Positions 21,767 through 32,440 of a stretch of DNA of 64,000 nt are shown here, piece by piece. The stretch is from Stagonosporopsis chrysanthemi (lineage: Eukaryota > Ascomycota > Dothideomycetes > Pleosporales > Didymellaceae). Position 1 is the stretch's first letter, and every line of letters begins with the position of its first letter. The stretch covers positions 113,604 to 177,603 of the forward strand of contig JAFISE010000061.1 of NCBI GenBank assembly GCA_022560025.1, read 5' to 3'. The notes beneath the pieces are model-generated. The model was not told where the DNA came from. It searched no databases and saw only the letters and a program-made list of their open reading frames with translations. The position numbers and the translations under genes were made by a program.

Positions 21767-23153
21767 CGTTGTAATTATGAACGAGTCGATTCCCACGGAA
21801 AGTTCTATCGCAAATCAAACTTCATCAGTGTCATCGGATTCTTGCCTGTCGACGCAGCGCTTGTGCTAGATTTCTGCTATCTCGAAGTCAATGTCGTGAT
21901 GGTGGAGATGGTGGGGAGCTCGAAGCGAACATTACGTCAGCTACTGCAGCGTCGCTGCCACCTGTGCTTTGAAGTTCATACCACTTACACAATGCTGCCA
22001 TCCATGGTGCTTTCATTGTTCTTTGATCACGCCAACGCTCTGGATATGTCATTTGGTTCAATGCAATTTGGCCCCTCGCCGCCCATTCCGTTCGACTCGC
22101 GCTAGCGTGGGGAAATTTGTTGATGTAATGACAAGATCTGAAGTTCTATAGGTTACGCCCAAGCGTATTCCAAGCCTGCAGCCGGGACGATCCTGGGGTT
22201 AGGCACTGTGCTTTCTCTAAGACGTTGTCGCCAAGAGGCAATCGTACGCTCGCGAGCTTCGCCACCACACAAACATGGTGTAGGCCCGAAGTCATCACCG
22301 AGGCCACTTGCTGACGAGTGCGTTTGAAATCAGCCAGCGGGTAGTGTTGTGGTCTGGAACCGAGCAGGCGCTTCTCCGGACGTTCCTGAGCACAGACCCA
22401 GATTCACCCGCTCATTCGCTCCACCCTCCTGATCTTCATCAGAAATAACGACAAAGGCGTTTACAATTGGGTTGACTGGGTTGTTTCTTGAGATCGTGAG
22501 GTGTCGCGGAAACACCATGATTCTACCAAGGTTTGGATTGAGTAATCGAGAACCACCGTCACTCAGTCCATGTCCACGCGTACATAACCAAATGACGCAT
22601 ACACAGCCAAGTGCCGTGCCGCCGCTTCATGTCCGCGAGGCTTGACCAGCCTCGACTGCTTTCATCGTAACAACGCCTAAGGCAGCCAATCAGACTGTAG
22701 GCTTTACCGGTCTCCCATTAGGAGTTGTGCGGTGATCAGCTTCATCTGCTTAATCGCGTCCGTCGGCTGCGCTGCAAACGGTAAGATCCTTGGTTGTACA
22801 CACCGAGTACCTTGAGATTTCTTCCAGTACGCGTGTCTACACCCCAAGAGTGTTCTTGATATCGACTTGGGCTTATCTTGAGATGAGGGGTAGTTGGCTG
22901 TGCTACTTCTCGATGATGGTTAGATGCATAGCGTACCAAGATTTGCACTTACACGCCAATGCGGTAGGTCAACTTTTCGCGCCTGGGTACAGTTGACATA
23001 CGACGCTCCGCCACGCGGGTTGTTGACAACGTAGAGCACCTCTTTATTTGCGCCGAGTGTAAGTCCGCTTTCAGTTTATAATGACCGAGCCATCCCTTCA
23101 ACTCCTTTGACAGAGCTCCTTGAATCTCTAGCATCCTCCCAAATCAATACACC
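21767..23153. other. Divergent promoter region
   Basis: 1.39 kb between the FAA/alpha-beta-hydrolase fusion (-) and the DOMON-b561 gene (+). Small open frames only. I see no gene, tRNA or clear repeat. Confidence 0.5.
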
Positions 23154-24455
23154 ATGCGCTCTTTTTCACAAGCAGCTTTGCTTAGCAGCTTGGCTATTGG
23201 CAAGTGTTTTAATGTACGGAAGTATCGTCGCGAGATCTAACGTCAGTCTAGGTGCTCTTGCTCAAACTCAAGTCGGGCAGACATGTGTTGCCAACAATGT
23301 ATGCTACAGTTTGAACATACCTGACGCCACAGCTCAGAGTGGCAATGGCGACATCTTCGTGTCGCTCAGTGGACCGACAACGTATAGTTGGTAAGCTCCA
23401 TCGGTTCGCTGCTTCATCGTCGCATTGCTTACAATACTTTCAGGGTAGGACTTGGAATCGGCTCTTCCATGAGCAATTCTAATATGTTCATTCTATATAC
23501 CAATGGTAATGGGAACGTCACACTGTCGCCGCGGTTCTCCAGGGGGCAGTCACAACCGCAGTTCAGCGCAGATCTTGATGTCGAGCTACTCAGTGGATCT
23601 GGCATCGAGAACGGCATTATGACAGCAAACATTCGGTGCGGCAACTGCGCGCAGGGCGGAGCTGGAAACTTCAACGCACAGAGTGGACAGTGGATACATG
23701 CAAGGCGTAACGGGGCCGCTCTGGACACCACAGATGTTCGGGCCAACATCGCTGAGCACAGCGCATACGACAGCTTTACATGGTCATACTCCAACGCAGT
23801 CGGAGGCGCAAGCGCAAATCCTTTCACGGCTTCGGATACTGTCGTTGCCACTCCCACAGCTCCTGTTTCAAGCTCGGGCAGATCCATGCGCGATAACATC
23901 CTGTTAGTGCACGGAATCTTCGCCTCTCTCGCCTTCTTAGTATTCTTCCCTACTGGAGCCATTGTCATGCGCGTGGGCGGATTCAGCAATGTGCTGAAGG
24001 TGCACATTGCTATCCAGATTCTATCCTGGGCACTGTTCATGACTGCATTCGGTCTCGGTCTCTATTACGGCATCACTGGCGACTACATGAGTGAGGCGCA
24101 TTCCATCATTGGTATTGTGTTGGTCGCAATGGTGATATTCCAACCTTTGGTAGGCTGGCTGCACCACAGACAATTTGTTCACAGTGGACAGCGAAGCGCT
24201 GTCTCGCATAGTCATATCTGGGTTGGCCGAACTGCCATCATTCTCGGCATGATCAATGGAGGGCTTGGGTGTGAATTGGGGGGTGTGGAAAGGCGATATG
24301 TGATCGCTTACAGCGTGGTCGCGGGCGTCATGGGTCTCGCATACATTGCGTTGATCGTATACGGAGAGATTGCTAGAAGTCGCCGACCAAGCGTTGCTAT
24401 GAGTGGACGTGAGAAGGTGAGCTCGTCCGGCGAGCATTCTTCGATCAACGCATGA
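23154..24455 (+). CDS. Secreted/membrane DOMON-cytochrome b561 protein
   Basis: Exons 23154-23199, 23252-23390 and 23444-24455; 398 aa. Intron 1 (52 bp) is read as GC-AG, starting GCAAGT with branch CTAAC and ending CTAG; this join gives a clean signal peptide (MRSFSQAALLSSLAIGALAQ). Intron 2 (53 bp) is GTAAGC...TTTCAG. Residues ~22-215 are a CDH-type cytochrome/DOMON domain (VGLGIGSSMSNSNMFILY). Residues ~240-375 are a b561-type bundle with the usual haem-ligand candidates in LLVHG, LKVHI, EAHSIIG and SHIWVGR. The tail is cytosolic. Such proteins move electrons across the plasma membrane, for example in ferric or ascorbate-linked reduction; the exact substrate is unknown. Confidence 0.9.
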
Positions 24456-24929
24456 GATGTGAGGAAGGAAGTCGAGAGATTACATTGTAGTAATAGTACA
24501 GTAGGAGTTCTGAATTATAATTCTGAAGAAACTTGTTTAATAACACTTGCATTCTCCTGTAAGCAATACTGAAAAGATGTCCTCTATTATCCAGACTTCA
24601 CGATTAGGCTCATCGTCTAGTTTGACATCAAGTTGTACTCCAGAGTACTTGTTTCATCATGTGGTTGAAAATCCATGGTATTGATTGGCGGACTTAACGA
24701 GGCTGACTGGTGCATTAATTGACCAATCCTGTTTATTGGCATGCGACTCCGCCACCACGGAGGAACCGGCTCTGCCCTCACATGTTTGACGAGAGAGGCT
24801 GAGCTATTTTCGATACGACGGCCTCAGCCCACTTCCTTCTGGCAAAGACAAAACCCCAATTCACTGCTTCCAACATTACTTGATCTTTCACTGCGTTACT
24901 GCACCAGACACCGCTGTTAAAGTGACATC
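24456..24929. other. Intergenic region
   Basis: 474 bp between two genes on the + strand. AT-rich near 24480-24740. No gene, tRNA or clear regulatory element seen. Confidence 0.5.
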
Positions 24930-25667
24930 ATGATCTTCGGTGGGCTCGAGATAGTAGCCGGCGGTTACTTTGCCCATAAATACTACAAGAATAAGAACGA
25001 AAAGAAAAGGCTGGTAGAAGAAGCTCAGCAACGGCGAAACAACACCTTTCCGAGCAACAGGCCATCAAGCTACCCTCAGCAGCCGCATTTTCAGCACCAA
25101 GAGCAGCAAGCCTCGCACCACCGCCCACAGCACACAGCTGCCCCGCAGAAGTACGCTTGCCGTGCACCGACAGCATCTCAACCGCAATGTCAAAGTCGGC
25201 CTCGGCCTCAGCAGCCTCGGCCCAAACCAAGCCACGCACAGACATTCAACATACCGCGTAGACCTTTGCCGCAGCGCAAACCAGAGATCATCTTGCTACC
25301 CAGTCTGCAGCGTGCTGACTCCATGGCTACACTGTCGCGCATGCCTATTGCAGATGGGTACCGACCCTCAAACACTGCCCATCCATCCCAGCCGCCTCAA
25401 AGACAGACAGGCGGCTTGGCGCCTATCCAGCAATCGCCATACGGTAACGCAGCCTTCTCGGTCTCGTCACCAGCGTTCGGCGCAACACCGACGTCACCGC
25501 CGATCAGCTATGACATGGCACCTGATGGCGGAGCAGGAGGACAACATACTATCGATGATAATTACGAGACATATGAGCATGGCTCATATAGGAATACGGC
25601 TTACGCGCCGACGGTGGCCTCGACGGAGTTGGGTGAGCGGGATCCGCCGCCCCCATATGCGCCGTGA
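24930..25667 (+). CDS. Pro/Gln-rich protein with PPPY tail
   Basis: Single exon, 245 aa. The N-terminus (MIFGGLEIVAGGYFAHKYY) is a short hydrophobic segment followed at once by a basic, probably helical stretch (KNKNEKKRLVEEAQQRR), so it may be a membrane anchor or amphipathic helix. The rest is low-complexity: Gln/His/Pro-rich to about 100, then Pro/Ser-rich. The C-terminus ERDPPPPYAP contains a PPPY motif, the ligand of WW domains such as those of the Rsp5/Nedd4 ubiquitin ligase. A role as a Rsp5 substrate or adaptor is a guess from that motif only. No catalytic domain is present. Confidence 0.65.
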   Translation: MIFGGLEIVAGGYFAHKYYKNKNEKKRLVEEAQQRRNNTFPSNRPSSYPQQPHFQHQEQQASHHRPQHTAAPQKYACRAPTASQPQCQSRPRPQQPRPKPSHAQTFNIPRRPLPQRKPEIILLPSLQRADSMATLSRMPIADGYRPSNTAHPSQPPQRQTGGLAPIQQSPYGNAAFSVSSPAFGATPTSPPISYDMAPDGGAGGQHTIDDNYETYEHGSYRNTAYAPTVASTELGERDPPPPYAP

Positions 25668-25940
25668 TCGCTGAGAACATGGTATAGACGCTGGCGTCCG
25701 AGAGGTGGGTATCTTTCTTTTCATTCTGTCGGGCTTAATTCAGCACATAGTATACTGTAATGAGATGTAACCGGTCACAACAATTTCACTAATAGCATCA
25801 TCATGTATCTGACGAGAGACATCCAAATTCACATTAGTCTATTCGTGTTGTCTCATTGCCTTCTTTGCAATTGCATTAATTGCACTGTATGATTACATTC
25901 TGATGTTGTTGACTGTGTGTCCTTGTTTATGAAGAATACA

Positions 25941-26230
25941 TCATTGCTTCGTAGGCCTACAGTCAAGTGTAAGCTTCTGACGGTAGATTTCGCAAGCGGC
26001 GCATCTTTCAGAAGCTATGCCTGTCCCGGAGCAAGTGGTACACGCAACGCGGGGGTCACTGCCAAAGTGTAAGTGGTTACTCCGGAGGTATATACCAAGT
26101 TTGCGACGTACGGGTTGCCTGCACAGCCAGTACACGTTGTAACTTTGAGAGCGTGCGGATGATCTAGGTAACATGATGGCGGAGTCGTTTTTGATAGATT
26201 CAAAGGGTTTGCATTGTAGGAGAACGACAT
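25941..26230 (-). CDS. Small zinc-ribbon protein (DnaJ-type CxxCxGxG)
   Basis: Exon 1 26230-26112 and exon 2 26058-25941 are joined across a 53 bp intron (GTACGT, branch GTAAC, acceptor GGCAG, phase 2); 78 aa. Neither exon is convincing alone, but the joined frame brings together CTGCAGNP and DPRVACTTCSGTG plus CAAC: three CxxC pairs, one being CxxCxGxG as in the DnaJ central zinc domain. Splicing in correct phase, this Cys pattern, a TATAAA about 110 bp upstream and ATG context G at -3 support a real gene. A role in zinc binding or protein folding is inferred from the motif. No signal peptide or other domain. Confidence 0.6.
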
Positions 26231-26340
26231 CGCCACGTTGACGCAATGAAGTAAGAGTGAAGTTCGTGTTGATGATGCGATGTTGAACCGAGAGACTGAG
26301 ATTACATTGCGTCCGGTCTCTTGCAACGACGTCGTCTTCT

Positions 26341-26346
26341 TTTATA
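26341..26346 (-). promoter_or_regulatory. TATA box of the zinc-ribbon gene
   Basis: TATAAA on the minus strand, 111 bp upstream of the ATG at 26230, a plausible distance for a fungal core promoter with a short leader. Confidence 0.4.
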
Positions 26347-28016
26347 TTCTCAGTCCTTGATTGAACTTCTGCAAATGTAACTCAACGCTGTGTCCGTTTA
26401 ACGGGGTCGATCTATCCTAAAGCGTATGAGGGATCAGAATTGTTGGTGCTTCGGAAACCCTGACTGACCGTTGACGCCATTCTGGTGATCTCAAGAAAGG
26501 GATCGAACACGTGTATCCATCACGAAGCGTTGCACTCAGTATCGGAGGGCAAAAAACATTGGTTGGAATGCCAAGAATCAAACAGAGTGAAGAAGTGGAA
26601 GGGCATGTTGCCGAAGGGATCTTACAACCCTTAGCCTGCATGCAGGCCCAACGTGCGCTCGTTGCACAAGTGTTGCAGGCAAGGGCCATCTCGACATCGG
26701 TACCCTGCAGGAGGATGAAGTCAGGGACTCGTGGCAGCCATTGTTTGAATCACAACTTAGGGAGATTCGTGTTTTAGCAAGGTCTCCTACACTTTTACGA
26801 CCTCCTGCATGAACAGTATCTGTTTTGGAAGTGTTGGCATCCTGTCACCTGTTCCCCACATGTAGCTTGCCGTTCTCAGCCTGCAAGCTTCAAGATTACC
26901 ACTTGGATGGCACAACACCGGACCTACCTTTCGGGAGGTAAGACTTCAATGACTGGATAGATGTGCAGAGGCTCTGGCCTCGAACCTATCTGGCATTGAA
27001 GCAACGCGCGGGCCGATCTGACAAGTTCCCCGAAAGACGTGATTTACGGCTCTCATCCCGAAGGTAGGATCCGATACTGACCTTGATATCCGTTACACAG
27101 CCGCTGCTGTGGCACAATTAAGAGTTGTGAGTGTCCTGTAGGATCAAATCCCGTGTGCGAGGCACACAACGAAGGCCCGGCAGCGCAGCTGCAGTCCTGG
27201 AGGCCTAGTGTACTAGTAAATTAGCCTCTGAATCAACAGCGATCAATGAACCTCGCTGATAGATGAAGCATAGACTCTTGGCTTGTGCTGTCTGCAAAAT
27301 TTCTTCTCGCGAGTGCAGAAGACTCCAAGCAACTATCACTAACAGAAATGGACGTGATATAAGCATGTGACTCGACATTTGATCAGGTGCACAATATCGT
27401 CATGGCTGGGTCTGGAAAGCGCTGCATCTCTAGGTAGCAGTCATTGCATCGTTGCGCACCCATTAACCGCGAAGCAGCCGAGGAGCCGTCTCTTTCCGCG
27501 GCGTTAGTCTGATGGCTGATGTAGTACAACTAGGCCGCAAGGCTTCATAAACATTCGACGGCGTTGATAACACATGTGGAAGACGATGATTGATGGCAGA
27601 GAATTGACGTAGGTCGAAGGCACTAAACCGTATTTGGCACCACCACTTTCAGCGCGTCAGCAACTACGAACTTAAACTAAAGGTTAATGGCAATCAATAG
27701 TTGAGGATTCGGGATAAGCTGGAGCCTCTGTCTCCAAGTATCTTTGGCCCTTGTGGTCTCGAAATGCTTACTATGGTATATCTGCACCACCCACGGCATC
27801 CAAACGTCCATAGGTGCAGTACACTGCAGAATAAAATAAAATAACGCATATAAGCTCACCGAAACTCTCAAGGATAAGAGTAGTCTCATACTTGTAGCTG
27901 TTTTGCATATTGCACAGCCACGAAACTCACAGGAATGCATATCCACATCTTCAACAACCACAATACCACCACAACCGCAGGAGATGCCGAATAAACGTCT
28001 CAGATGGCAAAAATGA
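26347..28016. other. Intergenic region
   Basis: 1.67 kb with no gene I can support. A Cys-containing minus-strand frame at 26417-26689 (start ALACNTCATSARWACMQAKGC) is the only part with some coding look, but no exon structure could be completed. The 27.0-27.7 kb part has small frames only. Confidence 0.45.
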
Positions 28017-28102
28017 TGACCTAACCAGGGGTCGAACCTGGAATCTCTTGATTGGATTGATTGAAATCGTAGTCAAGCGCCTTGCCATTGGGCCATTAGG
28101 CC
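28017..28102 (-). tRNA. tRNA-Arg (anticodon ACG) with a 14-nt intron
   Basis: The reverse complement folds as a cloverleaf: acceptor GGCCTAA/TTAGGTC with one G-T wobble; D arm GCC/GGC with AATGG in the loop; anticodon stem CTTGA/TCAAG; T arm CCAGG-TTCGACC-CCTGG. The expanded anticodon loop (21 nt) reads CT-ACG-A and then a 14-nt intron directly 3' of position 37, the standard place for eukaryotic tRNA introns. B box GGTTCGACC is intact, and TTTTT just downstream on the minus strand is a Pol III terminator. The D-arm and variable-loop sequence closely resembles yeast tRNA-Arg(ACG). CCA is not encoded. Confidence 0.93.
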
Positions 28103-28782
28103 GGATGTTATTCTGTTTGATGAGAATTCGGACAAAATTCTATTATATGATCCCCTCATTATCGGAAGCGTATCAATCTACCCTAAAATTACTCCCTTTT
28201 ATCCCCAGGAAATTTTTGCGGTTCGAGTTTTCCCCCAGCAGATTTTCGGCTCAGTCCGGCGAAGTGGGGCAATTCACTGATTGATTAATCAGCACGGATA
28301 TTCTCAGCATTCTCGATCGCCCACTGATGCTAGTCGCAGGACCAAATGCACTGCACTGCTCACAAGTTCAAATCGTTGAAGATGAATAAACCAATGTGGA
28401 CGAAGGCACTCTCAAGAACGCTAAGGAACATTCCATCATGGCACTATGCATTCAAAACGGTACGCTTAAATCAGCAAAAGGCTCCAGGCGCTGATGGAAA
28501 AGGTGGTCTAGGCCGTAGTGTTACAGCTAATTTGGCGCGTTACCTTGACACACCACCTCAGCTACGATAACACCAGAGTCTTCAAGGTTCTTCCGCAAGA
28601 GCTTCTGTGGGCTTGCGAGGAACATGGCTATGGGTATAATGCGACAGGGTGATGTAAGGTTCCATGTTGATACTTCAGTCGAACGGCTAGCAACAGTTCA
28701 CTCGTAAATGGATGTGTGTGTTGACGGTAGTTCATTATGCCCAGGCAGGGACACTATACTACGGTTTAAATCGTTCAAGCAG
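28103..28782. other. Intergenic region
   Basis: 680 bp between the tRNA and the 3' end of the short-chain dehydrogenase gene. AT-rich near 28130-28200, with pyrimidine- and T-rich runs. No gene recognised. Confidence 0.5.
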
Positions 28783-29827
28783 CTATGTTTTCGAGCTAGG
28801 TTGGACGAGAGTGTTACCGCCGTCAGGATACAAAATCTGCTCGTTGTAGAAGACACCCCCTGGACCAGCGAGCATGAGAATCGAAGCAGCCATGTCCGAA
28901 TCCTTGCCGGGCCTGCCAGCGGGGTTCGACATTCCACCCTCGATAACGCTTTTGTTGTCCTCATCAGAGGTACCGGTGGTCATCTCCGAGGGGAAGACGC
29001 CGGGTGCGATGACGTTGACACGCACCTTTGCGCCGGAGAACGTTGTAGCAAGCATCTTTGACAAGTGTGTTGCTGAAGCCTTGGAAGAAGCGTATGCAAA
29101 TTGTCCTGAGCTAGATCCCTTCATCGCACCAGAGATGGATGAAACATTGACGACAGAAGAGGTGTATCCGGGTGTCTTGCTTCCACCTTTGGCTAATAGA
29201 GGCAGGAAAGTCATCGACATGTAAAAGATGCTACCAACGTTGGTTTTGAAGGTATCGGCCCACGACTGAGGAGGCGACTTCAGGAAGTGATCTGAGATTG
29301 ACTGAGCATCCTCCCAATTTGGCTCTCCAGCAGTAGAGAATTTGGTGTTATCGTCGCGTGCGATACCGGCGTTGTTGACCAGCAGCTGGATACCCTCGGG
29401 TTCCTTCTCGCTAATCTCCTTGTAAAGACGCTTAACATCCTCAGGCTCACTGTTCGTGGTCAACACGCGTTCAACGATTGCAATTGACGACTCACCTGAC
29501 GTCTGCTACAATAGGAATGATCTCGCCATTGTCATGATCGTGCAGCTCCTGAGTCTTCTTCAAAGTCTCCTCACGTCGGCTAGTGATGTAGACTTTCGCA
29601 CCGTTCGCGACCAGTGCTTGGGTGATCATGAGACCAATACCAGTACCTCCGCCTGTAACAATAGCCGTGACATTTGAGACATCAAAGAGCTTGTTGCTCT
29701 TGAGCTCTTCTGTGTTGGCCTTACCGGGGGCCATATTACTTGCGAAGCTATAGGTTGTTCTAGGTTGGAATTGAGATCGTAATGTGTTCGAAGTTCTGGG
29801 GAGTGCTCGAGAAAGGAGACGAAGCAT
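28783..29827 (-). CDS. Short-chain dehydrogenase/reductase, probably mitochondrial
   Basis: Exon 1 29827-29496 and exon 2 29449-28783, split by a 46 bp intron (GTGAGT...ACAG, phase 2); 332 aa. Classical SDR fold: coenzyme motif TGGGTGIG (~55-62), NNAG, catalytic SS-x-YASSK (Tyr/Lys) and a PGVFPSEMT segment. SRRE after the second beta strand suggests NADP(H). Residues 1-31 are Arg/Ser/Leu-rich without acidic residues, typical of a mitochondrial presequence; an internal ATG at 29734 (MAPGK) would give a form without it, so dual targeting is possible. Such proteins are often annotated as RhlG/FabG-like 3-oxoacyl reductases, but the substrate cannot be read from sequence. Confidence 0.92.
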
Positions 29828-30829
29828 ATTTTCAACTTGCTAGTAAACTTTGTAGTTCTTATAAGAGTCGCACTGGTGGTCTTGTTGACGTAGCAAGGGA
29901 CAACATTATCATGACGTCCATGCGACGCATACGAGAAGCCGGGGCCATGACATCCCATTGCGGGAAGACGGGAGATAGACCGATTCCCGTCCCGCCGTGA
30001 ACGCATTGTTACCCCTGAAATAATGGTAACAGCTGCGAGTACTCAGGCCTAGACTCAGTGCCATTCACAGAAGCCAGTCGCGTCACTTTCTCGAGACCAC
30101 GTGACATCTACACGTGATTTTGGACCGTATGACAGTATTCCAACCCGATGGCAGTAATTAGCAAGGATTTAAGCGACAACAATCATGTTCTTGAGACTTG
30201 TCCAGGCCGATCGCAATCGTGATGGCATTCTGGTTGAAGAAGCTGCACGATAACGTGCGAGGTCTATCGTAAGAATGCTTCTATCGTCCATGTATCTCCG
30301 ACCTTGCTGAGATCCGAGGAAAGAAGGCAGGAGGCAGTATTACTCCACATTCACCAAGCAACCTTTCTTGCCATCTGTTGTGGGTGTTGTGATGTCGATG
30401 AGCAATAAGGCAAGAATCTGAGCACAGACTTGTCATGACGGTGCCAAGACTGCTGCTCACCCTTTTCTCCGTGTCAGAATCACCCTCGCCCACACCCGAG
30501 CAAGCCCCGAATTTGTAGGACCACCTGCCAATCGGTTGCCAGAATAGAATGTAGTTCTGAACAACCTAGTCATCACGGTCTATATCGGCTGGAATGTTTC
30601 AAAGCAGACTGTATTACCAACCCAGCGCGGAAATAACCGATGGCATCATTGCTGTGTTCCCCGCAAACGCAGCAGTCTCGACGGATGAATGGCTGGCATG
30701 GTCGGATATACGAAATAGCCTTCTTGAGCATTTCTAATCCCAGACTCTTATTGTCGCATATAACAGCGCTGAATACTGCCACTGATCTGAATTATTTACA
30801 CTTACCGAACATATGCAACACCGTCGCAC
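29828..30829. other. Divergent intergenic region
   Basis: 1.0 kb between the SDR gene (-) and the AsaB-like gene (+), with promoters for both. A CCACGTGAC palindromic E-box-like site lies near 30099-30107, followed by a second CACGTG-like run (ctacacgtgatt). No gene seen. Confidence 0.5.
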
Positions 30830-31855
30830 ATGACTATAAGCTGTCTTGCTACAATCAATAGCATCACATCTACGCTTCCGTCTTCTCTCGCACGCAGCGA
30901 ACTAGACTCGAATACCGCTACCTCATTAGGTATCGACTCCGACGACATGACGACCGCCGCATCCCGCCCGATTCCAGCACATCAGCTCTCCGGAGTGTCG
31001 ACCCCATCGATTTCTACCTCAGGAACCGAAGAAGTGAATTTCCAGGGATTGTGCATCCCTCGCGGTTCCGTCAGTGCAAAATTGTCATTCTATCAGGCCC
31101 CAGAGGATGGAGGACCGCCCCACAACTACGTCGAGCCTCTTCCCGGCGTTCCTCAACGAAATTGGGGCGATGCCTGGGAAGAGGTAACACTGGATGACTT
31201 GCGCGGTCAGGAACAGAGATTTAATCTGGACCACAACGCATTCGACACATATCAGAATGTCAAGAGTGCAGAAACGGAATTCAAGGATGATGAGCAGATA
31301 CGTGCTGTATACTATCCGGAGGTCGAGAAGCTCTTACTCGATAACGTTCCTGGCGCACACAGAGTGATCCTCTTCGATCATACGATTCGCAGACCAACTG
31401 GTAATCGTAACCCAGTACAGCGTGTTCATGTCGATCAAACACCAATGTCTGCCGCAGAAAGAGTCAAACTTCATGCGCCTGAAGATGCAGAGCAGTTGCT
31501 TCAGGGTCGTTATCGCATCATCAACGTGTGGCGCCCTCTCAATGGACCAGTGATGGGGTTCTCACTAGCTGTAGCTGACAGCCAGACTGTGGTGGATGAA
31601 GACCTCGTTCCAATCGAGCATCGGTACCCACATCGCAATGGCCAGACAGCTGCTGTACGCTACAACCCTGGCCAGAAGTGGTACTATTGGTCTGGCATGA
31701 AGAACGAAGACCGACTGCTGCTGAAGTGCTTCGACAGCGATGAGACGGTCGGACAATACGGAAGAGTACCGCACACCGCCTTTGTGGACCCACGAACACC
31801 TAAAGAAGCAGTTGGCAGACAGAGTATTGAGGTTCGGGCGCTTGTGTTTGGGTAG
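30830..31855 (+). CDS. AsaB/GA4-desaturase/CmcJ-like oxidoreductase
   Basis: Single exon, 341 aa from the first ATG; the ATG at 30947 (MTTAASRP) has a better -3 base and would give 302 aa. Characteristic parts are a His-containing core (LFDHTIRRP), HVDQTP, INVWRPLNGPV, WYYWSGMKNEDRLLLKCFDS and PHTAFVDP. This is the family of gibberellin GA4 desaturase, fungal AsaB and cephamycin CmcJ, presumed Fe(II)/2-oxoglutarate-type oxygenases on small metabolites. The HxD pair fits the iron site of that fold. The gene stands alone, with no synthase, transporter or regulator of a biosynthetic cluster nearby, so the substrate is unknown. Confidence 0.85.
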   Translation: MTISCLATINSITSTLPSSLARSELDSNTATSLGIDSDDMTTAASRPIPAHQLSGVSTPSISTSGTEEVNFQGLCIPRGSVSAKLSFYQAPEDGGPPHNYVEPLPGVPQRNWGDAWEEVTLDDLRGQEQRFNLDHNAFDTYQNVKSAETEFKDDEQIRAVYYPEVEKLLLDNVPGAHRVILFDHTIRRPTGNRNPVQRVHVDQTPMSAAERVKLHAPEDAEQLLQGRYRIINVWRPLNGPVMGFSLAVADSQTVVDEDLVPIEHRYPHRNGQTAAVRYNPGQKWYYWSGMKNEDRLLLKCFDSDETVGQYGRVPHTAFVDPRTPKEAVGRQSIEVRALVFG

Positions 31856-32440
31856 AGAATGCCTAACGTAACGTTATATCATGAATTTACGACTTTATAT
31901 ACATAGAAACTCGGTTCATCTTCGCTGTCCAGGAGAGGTCGATCTCCTACTGTAAAGAGTCGAAGAAACCTTTCCATACACAGCCGTTAATTGACAGCTG
32001 CGTAGCTATAACTCACGCAATTCGATTATGCTTGTACGTGCAGCCTTGAGGCGGATTTGCAGCATCGTCATCACCGTCCGACCAAGCTGTGGCACAGTTT
32101 ACAAGCTTGGCAACGCCTTCTTCCACGTCCCCTTGCCAAATTCTCTACACAAATTTGTGGAGAGCATGTTCATTTATCTCATTCGCCTCTACTCGCAGAT
32201 AACCAGCTCGGACCTGCTGCTATCGTAGTGTTCGGCGTGGCCAAGCCTGTGGCGGCCTTGGTATGTGGTCCGAAAGAGGAAGGAGGTCTCTCGTGCCGAC
32301 GGGAATCTTGCCAATTAGGACTCATCTGCATGGCAACGGCGAAATGAGTGACCTGCCGATACCCCCATGTATAAAATCTACGTTACGGCGCTGGTGTATA
32401 CCACGTAGGCTTCACCATTTGTCCTCCGCCAAAAATCATC
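31856..32440. other. Upstream region of the M14 carboxypeptidase
   Basis: 585 bp intergenic stretch with the 3' UTR of the AsaB-like gene and the promoter of the peptidase gene, including a TATA box at 32370-32376. Confidence 0.55.
32370..32376 (+). promoter_or_regulatory. TATA box of the M14 carboxypeptidase
   Basis: TATAAAA, 71 bp upstream of the ATG, typical for a strongly regulated secreted-enzyme promoter with a short leader. Confidence 0.5.

Noticed and set aside
26417..26689. Cys-containing minus-strand frame (ALACNTCATSARWACMQ)
   Set aside because: Plausible Cys spacing, but no start, donor or acceptor set gave a continuous gene, and the C-terminal part looks random.
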